The position numbers were made by a program, and so were the translations under genes. A stretch of 64,000 nucleotides of DNA from Edwardsiella anguillarum. GTDB taxonomy: Bacteria > Pseudomonadota > Gammaproteobacteria > Enterobacterales > Enterobacteriaceae. The DNA lies in NCBI RefSeq assembly GCF_008801815.1, contig NZ_VZOX01000010.1; one strand, 5' to 3'. How positions within the stretch are numbered: the stretch's first letter is position 1; every line of letters starts with the position of its first letter. Below the pieces are notes generated by a model that did no database searches, had not been told where the DNA came from, and saw nothing but the letters and a program-made list of their open reading frames with translations. This document shows, piece by piece, positions 15,671 to 23,040 of this stretch.

Positions 15671-16173
15671 ATATAGAGGTGGGCCGACTGACGAGTTCTA
15701 TATAAGTGTTTTCTGCTATATTTAGTTGGCTTAATTAATTGACAATATTGATATTTGATCATTTTGACATTATATTTATAAAATCATTTCAATTTGTTAA
15801 TATCCATGCTGTGGCGTGTCGCTGGATGAGTTTATATTCATCTCTATTATAATTGTTGATTTCAATGATGTAATTTTAACGCTATGAGTTTTATGTTTAA
15901 AATAGCATGCTATCATCCTGCCGCAGGCGTTCCATATGATTGGAGTAGCATATTGTGAATATTAATGCCCCCCAATTTATTCCTGCATCAAGACAGTATC
16001 TCGTATGCATCAATGCCGTTTAACACCTATCATTGTGGGGGTTTATCCCATATTTCCTCTCTCCTTGGCCTCTGCTTGTAATGCAGGCCGAAAAGATAAC
16101 AGAAAGTTTAATAATGTGGGGGGAGGCATTTTGCTAGGCTGCCGGAGGGACGACATAACATAGGAGCCCAGTG
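15671..16173. other. A+T-rich intergenic stretch with one possible 22-codon frame
   Basis: No convincing gene is present. One short frame begins with GTG at 15955, nine bases after GGAG, encodes VNINAPQFIPASRQYLVCIN plus two residues, and stops at 16021. It could be a leader peptide or the last trace of a lost partner gene, but nothing supports either firmly. The right part carries the hiuH upstream region with AGGAG before the start. Confidence 0.4.
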
Positions 16174-16581
16174 ATGAAAAAAATGCTTTTACTTACCGCG
16201 ATGTTATCTGCGATCGGCGCGGCGGCACAGGCCGCCCCGGTGGGCACGCTGAGCGTGCATATCCTGAATCAGCAGACGGGAAAGCCGGCCCCCGGGGTGG
16301 CGGTGATGCTGGAGAGGCAGGATGGCAGCGCGTGGCGTGAGATCGCCCGCGCCGCGACGGATGACGATGGTCGCGTCCGCTCGCTGTACCCGGCGGCGGC
16401 CGATATGGACCCTGGCGTCTATCGGGTGACCTTTAAAACGGGCGCCTATTTCCATGAGCGGGGCCAGGATACCTTTTTCCCGGAGGTGCCGGTTTTATTC
16501 CGGGTAACGCAGCAGAATGAAAAGCTGCATGTGCCGCTGCTGCTGAGCCAGTATGGCTACGCCACGTACCGCGGCAGCTAG
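16174..16581 (+). CDS. uraH: Periplasmic 5-hydroxyisourate hydrolase (transthyretin-like)
   Basis: This enzyme hydrolyses 5-hydroxyisourate, a product of urate oxidation. The 135 residues have a Sec signal peptide (KKMLLLTAMLSAIGAAAQA) cleaved before APVGTLSVHILN, and the family signatures HILNQQTGKPAPGV, the catalytic His of LSVHI, and the C-terminal YRGS. E. coli HiuH is likewise periplasmic and about this length. The ATG at 16174 is seven bases from AGGAG; a GTG one codon earlier is possible. No other urate-pathway gene is nearby. Confidence 0.93.
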   Translation: MKKMLLLTAMLSAIGAAAQAAPVGTLSVHILNQQTGKPAPGVAVMLERQDGSAWREIARAATDDDGRVRSLYPAAADMDPGVYRVTFKTGAYFHERGQDTFFPEVPVLFRVTQQNEKLHVPLLLSQYGYATYRGS

Positions 16582-16589
16582 CGTCGCCC

Positions 16590-16608
16590 GCGCGGCGTTC
16601 CGCCGCGC
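16590..16608 (+). terminator. Hairpin after the hydroxyisourate hydrolase gene
   Basis: GCGCGGCG and CGCCGCGC form a perfect 8-bp stem with a 3-base loop nine bases after the stop codon. Only a short ATTTA follows, so this is a modest terminator candidate. Confidence 0.5.
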
Positions 16609-16685
16609 ATTTACAATCTCCGGCGTGAGTATTATCCTGCCGCTGGATTAACCATGGGTTAATTACAGTATTTTGATGAGTATAT

Positions 16686-16763
16686 GACTCGGGGTGCCCT
16701 TCTACGTGAAGGCTGAGAAATACCCGTATTACCTGATCTGGATAATGCCAGCGTAGGGAAGTC
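16686..16763 (+). promoter_or_regulatory. TPP (thi-box) riboswitch controlling thiM-thiD
   Basis: The sequence carries the conserved thi-box: CGGGGTGCCC near the 5' side, GGCTGAGA then AATACCC, ACCTGATCTGGATAATGCC, and GCGTAGGGAAGTC closing a short P1 stem (GACT with AGTC). It ends 48 bases before the thiM start, as in other enterobacteria, where TPP binding lowers thiM expression by hiding the ribosome-binding site. Confidence 0.95.
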
Positions 16764-16811
16764 ACGGTGTCTGACCGCGCCGCCTTCTTCACGCCGGTTG
16801 AGAGAGACGCC

Positions 16812-17615
16812 ATGTTGACGCAACCCACTCCCCTGCCTGATGCGCTGTGCGCCCAGGCGCTGATGACCTTACGCCAGCGTACGCCGCTGGTTCACTGCCT
16901 GACCAATGAAGTGGTGCAAAGCCTGACAGCCAACGTGCTGCTGGCGCTGGGCGCCGCCCCGGCGATGGTGGTGCAGACCGAGGAGGCCCGCCAGTTTGCG
17001 GCGCTGGCCGATGCGCTGCTGATCAATATCGGTACGCTGTATGACGCGCGCGCCGACAGTATGCTGGCGGCGATTGAGGCGGCCAATCTGGCAGGAACCC
17101 CCTGGGTACTGGATCCGGTGGCCGTCGGTGCGCTGTGCTATCGCAGCGATTTCGCCCATCGTCTGCTGCGGTTGCGCCCGGCGGTGATTCGCGGCAACGC
17201 CTCTGAAATCCTGGCGCTGGCCGGCGCCCCTTCGCGCGGGCGCGGCGTCGATAGTCAGGATGATGCGCTGGCGGCGCTGCCGGCGGCGGCTGCGCTGGCG
17301 CGCGATAGCGGTGCGGTGGTGGCGATTACCGGTGCCAGCGATTACGTGACCGATGGACAAAACAGCTACCGGATCGACGGCGGCGATCCGCTGATGACCC
17401 GGGTCGTCGGTACCGGCTGCGCACTGTCGGCGGTGGTGGCGGCCTTCAGCGTATTGGACGATCGCCTGACGGCGGTGGCTAGCGCCTGCCGGGTGATGGC
17501 GCTGGCGGGTGAGCGGGCGGCGGCGCAGGCCAGCGGTCCCGGCAGCTTCACGCCCCATTTCCTGGACGCCCTGTATAGCCTCCAGCCCGCCGTCATCGCG
17601 GGGGAGGCGGCATGA
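16812..17615 (+). CDS. thiM: ThiM, hydroxyethylthiazole kinase
   Basis: ThiM phosphorylates 4-methyl-5-(2-hydroxyethyl)thiazole in thiamine salvage. The 267 residues show PLVHCLTNEVVQ, the ATP and substrate motifs LDPVAVGAL, IRGNASEILALAG and the catalytic VVGTGCALSAVVAAF. I chose ATG at 16812 following GAGAGACGCC because it fits E. coli ThiM (262 residues); the upstream frame runs into the riboswitch. The TGA stop overlaps the thiD start as ATGA. Confidence 0.95.
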   Translation: MLTQPTPLPDALCAQALMTLRQRTPLVHCLTNEVVQSLTANVLLALGAAPAMVVQTEEARQFAALADALLINIGTLYDARADSMLAAIEAANLAGTPWVLDPVAVGALCYRSDFAHRLLRLRPAVIRGNASEILALAGAPSRGRGVDSQDDALAALPAAAALARDSGAVVAITGASDYVTDGQNSYRIDGGDPLMTRVVGTGCALSAVVAAFSVLDDRLTAVASACRVMALAGERAAAQASGPGSFTPHFLDALYSLQPAVIAGEAA

Positions 17616-18427
17616 GCATGAGCGCAGAACGGATTAATGCCCTGACCATCGCCGGCACCGATCCCAGCGGCGGCGCCGGGATCCAGGCCGATCTCAAAGC
17701 CTTTTCCGCGCTGGGCGCCTATGGCACCAGCGTCATCACCGCGCTGGTAGCCCAGAATACCCGCGGCGTACAGTCGGTTTACCCTATCGACGCCGGGTTT
17801 GTCCGGGAGCAGCTGGACTCCGTGCTGAGCGATGTGCGCATCGACAGCGCGAAAATTGGCATGCTGGCGAGCGCCGATATCGTCGCCTGCGTCGCCCAGA
17901 CGCTGACGCGCTACCCGCTGCCGTACGTCGTTCTGGATACGGTCATGGTGGCCAAAAGCGGCGATGCGCTGCTGGCGCCGCAGGCCGTCAGCGCGATTCG
18001 CGAGCAGCTGTTGCCGCAGGTCTCGCTGATCACCCCCAACCTGCCGGAGGCCGCCGCGCTGCTGGGGGGCTCGGTGGCGGAGGATGAGGCGGCGATGGTT
18101 GCCCAGGGCGAAGCGCTGTTGGCGCTGGGGTGTCAGGCGGTGCTGATGAAGGGGGGGCACCTACGGGGCGGGGAGAGCCCCGACTGGCTGCTGACCCGCG
18201 ACGGCGCCGCCGAGCGCTTTAGCGCGGCGCGCGTGGCGACGCGCCATACTCACGGGACGGGCTGCACCCTGTCCGCGGCGCTGGCGGCGCTGCGCCCGCG
18301 TCATGAGGACTGGCGCGCTACCGTTGCCGCCGCGAAGGCGTATCTGCAGGGGGCGTTGATGGCCGCGGACTCCCTGCAGGTGGGACAGGGCATTGGCCCG
18401 GTGCACCACTTTTACCGCTGGTGGTAA
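17612..18427 (+). CDS. thiD: ThiD, hydroxymethylpyrimidine (phosphate) kinase
   Basis: ThiD phosphorylates hydroxymethylpyrimidine twice for thiamine synthesis. The 271 residues start with INALTIAGTDPSGGAGIQAD, contain SLITPNLPEAAALL and VLMKGGHL, and end with the kinase signature HGTGCTLSAALAAL and GIGPVHHFYRWW. It overlaps thiM by four bases and so is translationally coupled under the TPP riboswitch. thiE is not adjacent, as in the E. coli thiMD operon. Confidence 0.96.
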   Translation: MSMSAERINALTIAGTDPSGGAGIQADLKAFSALGAYGTSVITALVAQNTRGVQSVYPIDAGFVREQLDSVLSDVRIDSAKIGMLASADIVACVAQTLTRYPLPYVVLDTVMVAKSGDALLAPQAVSAIREQLLPQVSLITPNLPEAAALLGGSVAEDEAAMVAQGEALLALGCQAVLMKGGHLRGGESPDWLLTRDGAAERFSAARVATRHTHGTGCTLSAALAALRPRHEDWRATVAAAKAYLQGALMAADSLQVGQGIGPVHHFYRWW

Positions 18428-18433
18428 GCGGGG

Positions 18434-19300
18434 CTAGGCGGCGTGCTGCGCCGCCAGCGCATTCAGCACGGCGAGCCGCTGCAGGTGCTCGGCGTCGAAA
18501 CGGTTGAGGGTGAAAAACGGCATCTCCGCGTCCGGGCGCAGCGCCAGCGCCAGCGCCGGTTTATCCTCCGCGCCGGCCAGCCAGCCGATCAGATAGCTGG
18601 CCTGACGCTGCGGGCTTTTCCAGCTCAGCAGCAGCGAGGGCCACGGGTTGGATTCGCTGGCGGCCCGCGTGGCGATGAACAGGCCATCGTACCAGCGCCC
18701 GGCGTAGTCACCGTCGTGCTCCAAGGTGTGCGGATCGCGCTGGAGCCACTGGTGCAGGCTGTGGATCCCGTCGCAGCTCAGGCTGCGCTCCAGCGCCTGC
18801 CACTGCGGATAGCCATGGCTATGCTGCCAGCAGGCGATGCCCAGATAGTCATTGATCTCCGCCCACCAGCCCGTCATCTGCTCGCGTAGCGTGGCATCGC
18901 GCACGGCGCGGTAGGGGACCAGTCGCCGATCGCCGGCGGCCAGATCCTGCAGGGCAACCAGCGGCAGGGTTTTCGGTTTACTGCGCAGGGTGGCCCACAG
19001 CAGCAGCTTAGGAATGCGCGGCGTAATGGTCTGCACGCTGAAGCGATACGCGTCGCCGACGGAGAGGACAACGCCGCTGGAGGTGCCGCGTTTGTCCTGA
19101 TAGTTACGGATGATGACCAGCGGATTGAACGCCATCCAGCCGGTCAGGTAGCTCTCCTGCGGGCGATCGGCGTGGCCAAATGCGTCGACCCGCTGGCGGA
19201 TGGCGGAGCAGTCCAGCGCATCAAGCGCGCCGGCGCTGGCGGCATCGTAGCGCTCGCGTGCGAGGGCGGGCAGCGGGGGAAGGGTAATCATATCGCTCAT
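18434..19300 (-). CDS. Conserved-looking protein of unknown function
   Basis: I do not recognise this 288-residue protein. It is soluble, with no signal peptide or membrane helix, and is rich in Trp, Leu and Arg. Two segments resemble each other, QESYLTGWMAF near residue 49 and QASYLIGWLAG near residue 240, which hints at an internal repeat. Codon use fits the genome and the frame is clean, so it is very likely expressed. I placed the start at MSDMITLPPLP (19300), although the ribosome-binding site is weak; the longer frame begins 23 codons earlier. It ends 6 bases from convergent thiD. Confidence 0.7.
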   Translation of the reverse strand: MSDMITLPPLPALARERYDAASAGALDALDCSAIRQRVDAFGHADRPQESYLTGWMAFNPLVIIRNYQDKRGTSSGVVLSVGDAYRFSVQTITPRIPKLLLWATLRSKPKTLPLVALQDLAAGDRRLVPYRAVRDATLREQMTGWWAEINDYLGIACWQHSHGYPQWQALERSLSCDGIHSLHQWLQRDPHTLEHDGDYAGRWYDGLFIATRAASESNPWPSLLLSWKSPQRQASYLIGWLAGAEDKPALALALRPDAEMPFFTLNRFDAEHLQRLAVLNALAAQHAA

Positions 19301-19497
19301 AGTGTGGTATCCAGAAAAACGTGGGCGGGCCAAGCTTACCCTAAAGCCCGGCGGCGGGGCCGATGCCAAGGTACTTTTCTGCTATAGATCAACTTTTTCA
19401 GATTGAGAATGACTGATAAAAATAGTAAATATTTTATTTATGAAACAGCTGCGGCGTAAATAAATGACGGTGCCGCGACCTAACTGAAGGAGTTACC

Positions 19498-19953
19498 ATG
19501 AAAACGATCGCCGGGGCGCTGGCCGCCCTTCTGTTGGCCTACGGAGCGCCGGTAATGGCCGATGAGGCTATTCCGCCCTCGTTATCTGAGCTGATGGCCC
19601 AGCCGTCGTATCAGCAGAGCTGGAAGCAGGCGCTGCAGGGCGAGAAGGATCTGCCGTTGTGGGTGCGCAGCGGACAGGGAACCTCTGCGCCGCCGCAGAC
19701 GCTGACCTGGCAGGGTAAGGCGTATCAGGTCGGCATGGTCTGTCAGCCGCACAACTGCGGCAACCGGCAGCTGTTTATCGCCTTCAGCGCTGATCGACGC
19801 CAGGCCTGGGCGCTGCGTGTAACGCTGCCGGACAGCGATGCTGCGATGCTGCAGCCCGCCAAGTATGCCCGCTTTCAGTGGCTGGGCAATCCGGACGCCT
19901 CCCTGAAGGCGCTGCTGATGCAGCAGGTAACGTCGCAGCCGGATTGGAAATAG
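19498..19953 (+). CDS. ivy: Ivy-family inhibitor of vertebrate C-type lysozyme
   Basis: The 151-residue periplasmic protein has a signal peptide (MKTIAGALAALLLAYG, cleaved before DEAIPP) and the Ivy hallmark loop CQPHNC (CKPHDC in E. coli), whose disulfide-closed loop plugs the lysozyme active site. LFIAFSADRRQAWALRVTLP is also typical. AAGGAG sits seven bases before ATG. It protects peptidoglycan from host lysozyme. A DsbA-type oxidase gene lies just downstream and could help form the disulfide, which is inference. Confidence 0.88.
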   Translation: MKTIAGALAALLLAYGAPVMADEAIPPSLSELMAQPSYQQSWKQALQGEKDLPLWVRSGQGTSAPPQTLTWQGKAYQVGMVCQPHNCGNRQLFIAFSADRRQAWALRVTLPDSDAAMLQPAKYARFQWLGNPDASLKALLMQQVTSQPDWK

Positions 19954-20077
19954 CGCGCGTCACGCGTGCGCTGCCGCTGTATCAGCGTGTAATCCGGTGT
20001 AATTAATCGTAAATCCGTACGGCGTTCGCCGTGTGGAATGCTACTCTGCGCACAAGTTGACTTGATACGGTAAAGTG

Positions 20078-20716
20078 ATGATGAAAACGAGACTCTTCCA
20101 GGCCGCCGCCGGCCTGCTGGTACTGTGCTCTGTTGCCGCTCAGGCTGCTGGGTATCAGGAAGGAAAACAGTATACCGACATGCCGAAAGCCGTGCCCGGC
20201 GCACCGGCGGTCGTCGAATTTTTCTCTTTCTATTGCCCGCCCTGTAACCAGTTTGCCAACGTTTACCGCATCGGTGAGGCAGTAAACGGGATCCTGCCGC
20301 CGGGGGAGAAGGTGGTGAAATACCACGTGAGCTTCCTGGGGCCGCAGGGAGCGGCGTTGACGGAGGCGTGGTCCGTCGCGCAGGCCCTCGGCGTATCGGA
20401 TAAGGTGGAGAAGCCGCTGTTTGATGCGGTGCAGGTGAAGCGCAGCATTAACTCTCCGGCGGATATCCGTCAGGTATTTGTCGACTCCGGCGTTGCGGCG
20501 GCGGAGTACGACGCGGCGCTGAACAGTTTTGTCGTGAAATCGCTGACCGCGCGGCAGGAGAATGCGGTGCAGGCCTTTGGCGTGCGCGGCACCCCGTCGT
20601 TCTATGTCGCGGGTAAGTACCAGATTAAAAATGATGGAATGCAGGCGACCAGTATTGATGGCTATCGCAGCGAATATGCGGACGTGGTGAAGTTCCTGCT
20701 GGCTCAGGGTAAATAA
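20078..20716 (+). CDS. DsbA-type periplasmic thiol:disulfide oxidase with CPPC active site
   Basis: The 212 residues have a signal peptide ending AAQA before AGYQEGKQYTDM and a DsbA fold: thioredoxin domain, helical insert (KSINSPADIRQVFVDSGV-like) and C-terminal GKYQIKNDGM. The active site is CPPC (Cys53, Cys56) within FFSFYCPPCNQF, not the CPHC of E. coli DsbA, and the cis-proline loop is RGTPSF with Thr before Pro instead of Val. These changes suggest a DsbA paralogue with altered redox properties. ATG at 20078 follows a weak ribosome-binding site; GTG one codon earlier or ATG one later are alternatives. Confidence 0.88.
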   Translation: MMKTRLFQAAAGLLVLCSVAAQAAGYQEGKQYTDMPKAVPGAPAVVEFFSFYCPPCNQFANVYRIGEAVNGILPPGEKVVKYHVSFLGPQGAALTEAWSVAQALGVSDKVEKPLFDAVQVKRSINSPADIRQVFVDSGVAAAEYDAALNSFVVKSLTARQENAVQAFGVRGTPSFYVAGKYQIKNDGMQATSIDGYRSEYADVVKFLLAQGK

Positions 20717-20733
20717 CGCTCCCCTCTGCCGAT

Positions 20734-20768
20734 AAACGCCTGGGCCAGGAGCCCGGGCGTTTTTTTTG
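20734..20768 (+). terminator. Rho-independent terminator of the dsbA-like gene
   Basis: AACGCCTGGGC (20734-20744) and GCCCGGGCGTT (20751-20761) pair with one G-T wobble around a six-base loop and are followed by a run of eight or more T bases. Confidence 0.9.
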
Positions 20769-21628
20769 GGGCGTTTGCAGCGCGCCAATGGCGCAGGGGG
20801 GCGGGGTAAGACCCTAAAGACCCATGCCCCATACCGCCGCGTCCCCTTCTCTTTCAGCTCAGCGCCTCCGCGAGCCGCCGCTGGCGACATGAGCGGGCGG
20901 CATCGCGGCGGTGGCGGCGGAGCGCCTCAGGACAAGCCGGGGAAGGTGCCAATCTGGCCATATTCCCGCGCGGATGCCATTCGCATGGGGGCTATTTCGC
21001 CCCGCATCGGGATAATACCCTAAGTCCAGGGATATGACGTGCACGGGATGGGATGATTCGGGGATGCCTTTTTCCCGCGCGGGCAAAGCGGGGACGGGCG
21101 TCTTAATGGATTAATCGGACGCCGTCGCATTGTTTTTTATCAATGTCGCCGGCCTTCAGGTTGGCGCTGCTGCGCTGCATTTTAACCCTATCGCTTATTA
21201 TCATAGGATATATCCGTATCGACAACGCGATAAGCCGGTTAACCGACGGGGGCGGACATCAACGCACCCGCGGGGCGCTGTCTATCTCAGCCTAGGCGCC
21301 CTTACGCTGAGAGGAGGATTCCCCTGCGGCACTCATTGCCAATCGCCGGCGTTATATCTTAATCGCTCGCCTTAATGTGACGGCCCCCTGACGCCCGTAC
21401 GCGCTATTGTGCATCGTGCGCGGTTATGCACCATAGTATACATTTATTAAATAAATAGTAGGTGACAAATACTTGATATATATGCTTAGCGCCGGTGTTT
21501 TATCAGAAGAATACGATTTATCTCGCTGTTATGACTGAGTCTATTGAGTTATCAGTGTGAATGTATAAGCTGTCCTGAAATGGTCGATATAAAGAATGCC
21601 ATTTAAAACATAAGGATAGTGTATTTGT
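20769..21628. other. Long gene-poor gap before a LysR-type regulator
   Basis: No supported gene lies in these 860 bases. The left third is very G+C-rich, with an imperfect long inverted repeat (CTCCG plus CCGCCGC against GCGGCGG plus CGGAG, about 20866-20922) and a frame without ribosome-binding site ending in KVPIWPYSRADAIRMGAIS that may be a dispersed repeat. The right third is A+T-rich. An inverted repeat CTATTGTGCAT / ATGCACCATAG (21404-21414, 21426-21436) lies about 200 bp before the regulator and could be its binding site. Confidence 0.4.
21404..21436. promoter_or_regulatory. 11-bp dyad upstream of the LysR-type gene
   Basis: CTATTGTGCAT and ATGCACCATAG are inverted copies with one mismatch, 11 bases apart, at the border of the A+T-rich promoter region of the LysR-type gene at 21629. 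LysR regulators often bind such dyads in their own promoter. No binding evidence exists, so this is only a candidate. Confidence 0.4.
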
Positions 21629-22573
21629 ATGGAGCGTTCTAATCACAGTAATTTATTGCATTTAAAGGGCTTCGATCTCAATCTGCTGACCGTATTTGAG
21701 ATGGTGTTTTTACACAGCAGCGTCAGCCGTGCGGCGGCGGCGATGGGCACCACCCCCTCGGCGGTGAGTCAGTCGCTGCAAAAGCTGCGTCAGCACTTTG
21801 ACGATCCGCTATTTATCCGCGCAGGCAAGGGGATTTCGCCAACGGCGTTGGGCGTTTGCCTGCATGATCAGATCGCCCAGGGGCTGTCGCTGATTGAAAA
21901 TACCCTCAACGCGACGCTTTCCGCCAAGCAGCGCCGCAAGTTTGTCGTTTTCGCCCCCTGCTGCGTGGCGCTGCAGGTGCTGCCCGCCGCTGTGAGCGCC
22001 CTTGAGCGTCTTGGCGTCGGGTATGAGCTGCTGCACTACAGCGAGTATGCGGATTATCATCCGCATACCATTGCTGAGCAGCTGCTGAATTTTCGCAAGG
22101 CCGACGTGGTGTTCAGTACGACGCCGGTGACGACGCATGCGGTGCACTGCCTGCCGTTTACAAACGAACCGCTGGCGTTGGTATGCCGCGATGGACATCC
22201 GCGCCTCGGGGAGACGTGCAGCGAGGTTCAGCTGAGCGGGGAGCGGTTTGTGATCCTGCAGCGCGCCCATAGCGACGGGGATCGCTTTGCATTTCTACAC
22301 GGCGGCCGGGTAGTTCTGCGCTCGGACTCCTTTATCTCGATACTGGGGGTGGTCAGCCATAGCGATTTACTGACGGTTTTACCGCGGGAGGTCGCGCTGC
22401 GCTACGGTGCGTCCTTTAATCTGCGGGTGGTGGAGACGGCATTTGCGATCCCGCCGATTCCGCTCTATCTCACCTATAACAAGCTTTCCCTACGCAACCC
22501 CGAGTTCCGTAACCTGCTTGACGTGCTGACGGACACCGTCTCCCTGGGGAGCATGGTGCCTCTGACGGCGTGA
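21629..22573 (+). CDS. LysR-type transcriptional regulator
   Basis: The 314 residues start with a LysR winged helix-turn-helix (FDLNLLTVFEMVFLHSSVSR, then TTPSAVSQSLQKLRQHFDDP and LFIRAGKGISPT), followed by a substrate-binding-like effector domain. The N-terminal part resembles E. coli YbdO and YbeF more than metabolic LysR regulators. The neighbours are not related metabolic genes, so the effector cannot be guessed. The gene follows a long A+T-rich upstream region and lacks a strong ribosome-binding site. Both downstream neighbours, cyaR and trhP, read toward it. Confidence 0.85.
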   Translation: MERSNHSNLLHLKGFDLNLLTVFEMVFLHSSVSRAAAAMGTTPSAVSQSLQKLRQHFDDPLFIRAGKGISPTALGVCLHDQIAQGLSLIENTLNATLSAKQRRKFVVFAPCCVALQVLPAAVSALERLGVGYELLHYSEYADYHPHTIAEQLLNFRKADVVFSTTPVTTHAVHCLPFTNEPLALVCRDGHPRLGETCSEVQLSGERFVILQRAHSDGDRFAFLHGGRVVLRSDSFISILGVVSHSDLLTVLPREVALRYGASFNLRVVETAFAIPPIPLYLTYNKLSLRNPEFRNLLDVLTDTVSLGSMVPLTA

Positions 22574-22792
22574 GCCGATACGCTCGTCTAGCGCCGCGCC
22601 AGCCCGTGATAAGGACCCACCCCGTAGGCCTATTTTTAGCTGAACGGATTCAGTTATTCCTGATTATTTCTACATGGCGTGATAAATAAGTAATCAGTAG
22701 CGATTGTTTTTTTAATTGGTTAGATACGAAATATCGATGAATATATTTCGTTGTAGGCTAAAGAGAATAGATGATTCATCACGTCGGCGCGG

Positions 22793-22824
22793 CCACATGA
22801 TTTTTTTCATTAAAAATCATGTGG
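22793..22824. repeat. Perfect 13-bp hairpin near cyaR
   Basis: CCACATGATTTTT (22793-22805) and AAAAATCATGTGG (22812-22824) are perfect inverted copies around a six-base loop. The stem has internal T and A tracts, so it looks like a bidirectional intrinsic terminator. On the plus strand it would end the LysR-type transcript 220 bases after its stop, and on the minus strand it would back up the cyaR terminator. No T run follows on either side of the stem. Confidence 0.5.
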
Positions 22825-22860
22825 TTGAAATTATTTTGCCCGAATGGGATTATTCTTTGA

Positions 22861-22945
22861 AAAAAAGAAAACCAGCCCAAGGGAGATTGGGCCGGCAAGG
22901 AGGTGGTTCCTAGTATTGCTATTTCGTTATTGCTTTTTGTGTGGC
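22861..22945 (-). ncRNA. cyaR: CyaR (RyeE) small RNA
   Basis: On the minus strand downstream of trhP (yegQ), the same place as in E. coli, lies the CyaR signature AGGAACCACCTCCTTG followed by a terminator stem GGCCCAA/TTGGGCT with loop TCTCCC and a T run. The CCTCCTT seed pairs with ribosome-binding sites of targets such as ompX, nadE and luxS in E. coli. The 5' end near 22945 is estimated from a -10-like TATTAT and from the E. coli length of 87 nt. A TGTGA half-site at 22974-22978 fits the known CRP control. Confidence 0.9.
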
Positions 22946-22995
22946 AATAATAACCATGACGAGGTTACTTTAGTGTGATCGTCATCGGGTATTAT

Positions 22996-23029
22996 CAAAA
23001 AAATAAAAAAAGCCGGAGTGATTCCGGCT
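22996..23029 (-). terminator. Rho-independent terminator of trhP
   Basis: Read on the minus strand, AGCCGGA and TCCGGCT form a stem around a five-base loop and are followed by a long T tract, 12 bases past the trhP stop. It separates trhP from cyaR. Confidence 0.9.
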
Positions 23030-23040
23030 GGGGCTGAACA

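Noticed and set aside
15568..15762. 64-codon minus-strand frame after the toxin as a possible antitoxin or partner
   Set aside because: It is antisense to the toxin terminator, contains the terminator stem in its coding part and shows no domain.
22716..22913. 65-codon plus-strand frame near cyaR
   Set aside because: It runs through the 13-bp hairpin and the antisense of the CyaR seed and terminator. The sRNA explains this sequence better.
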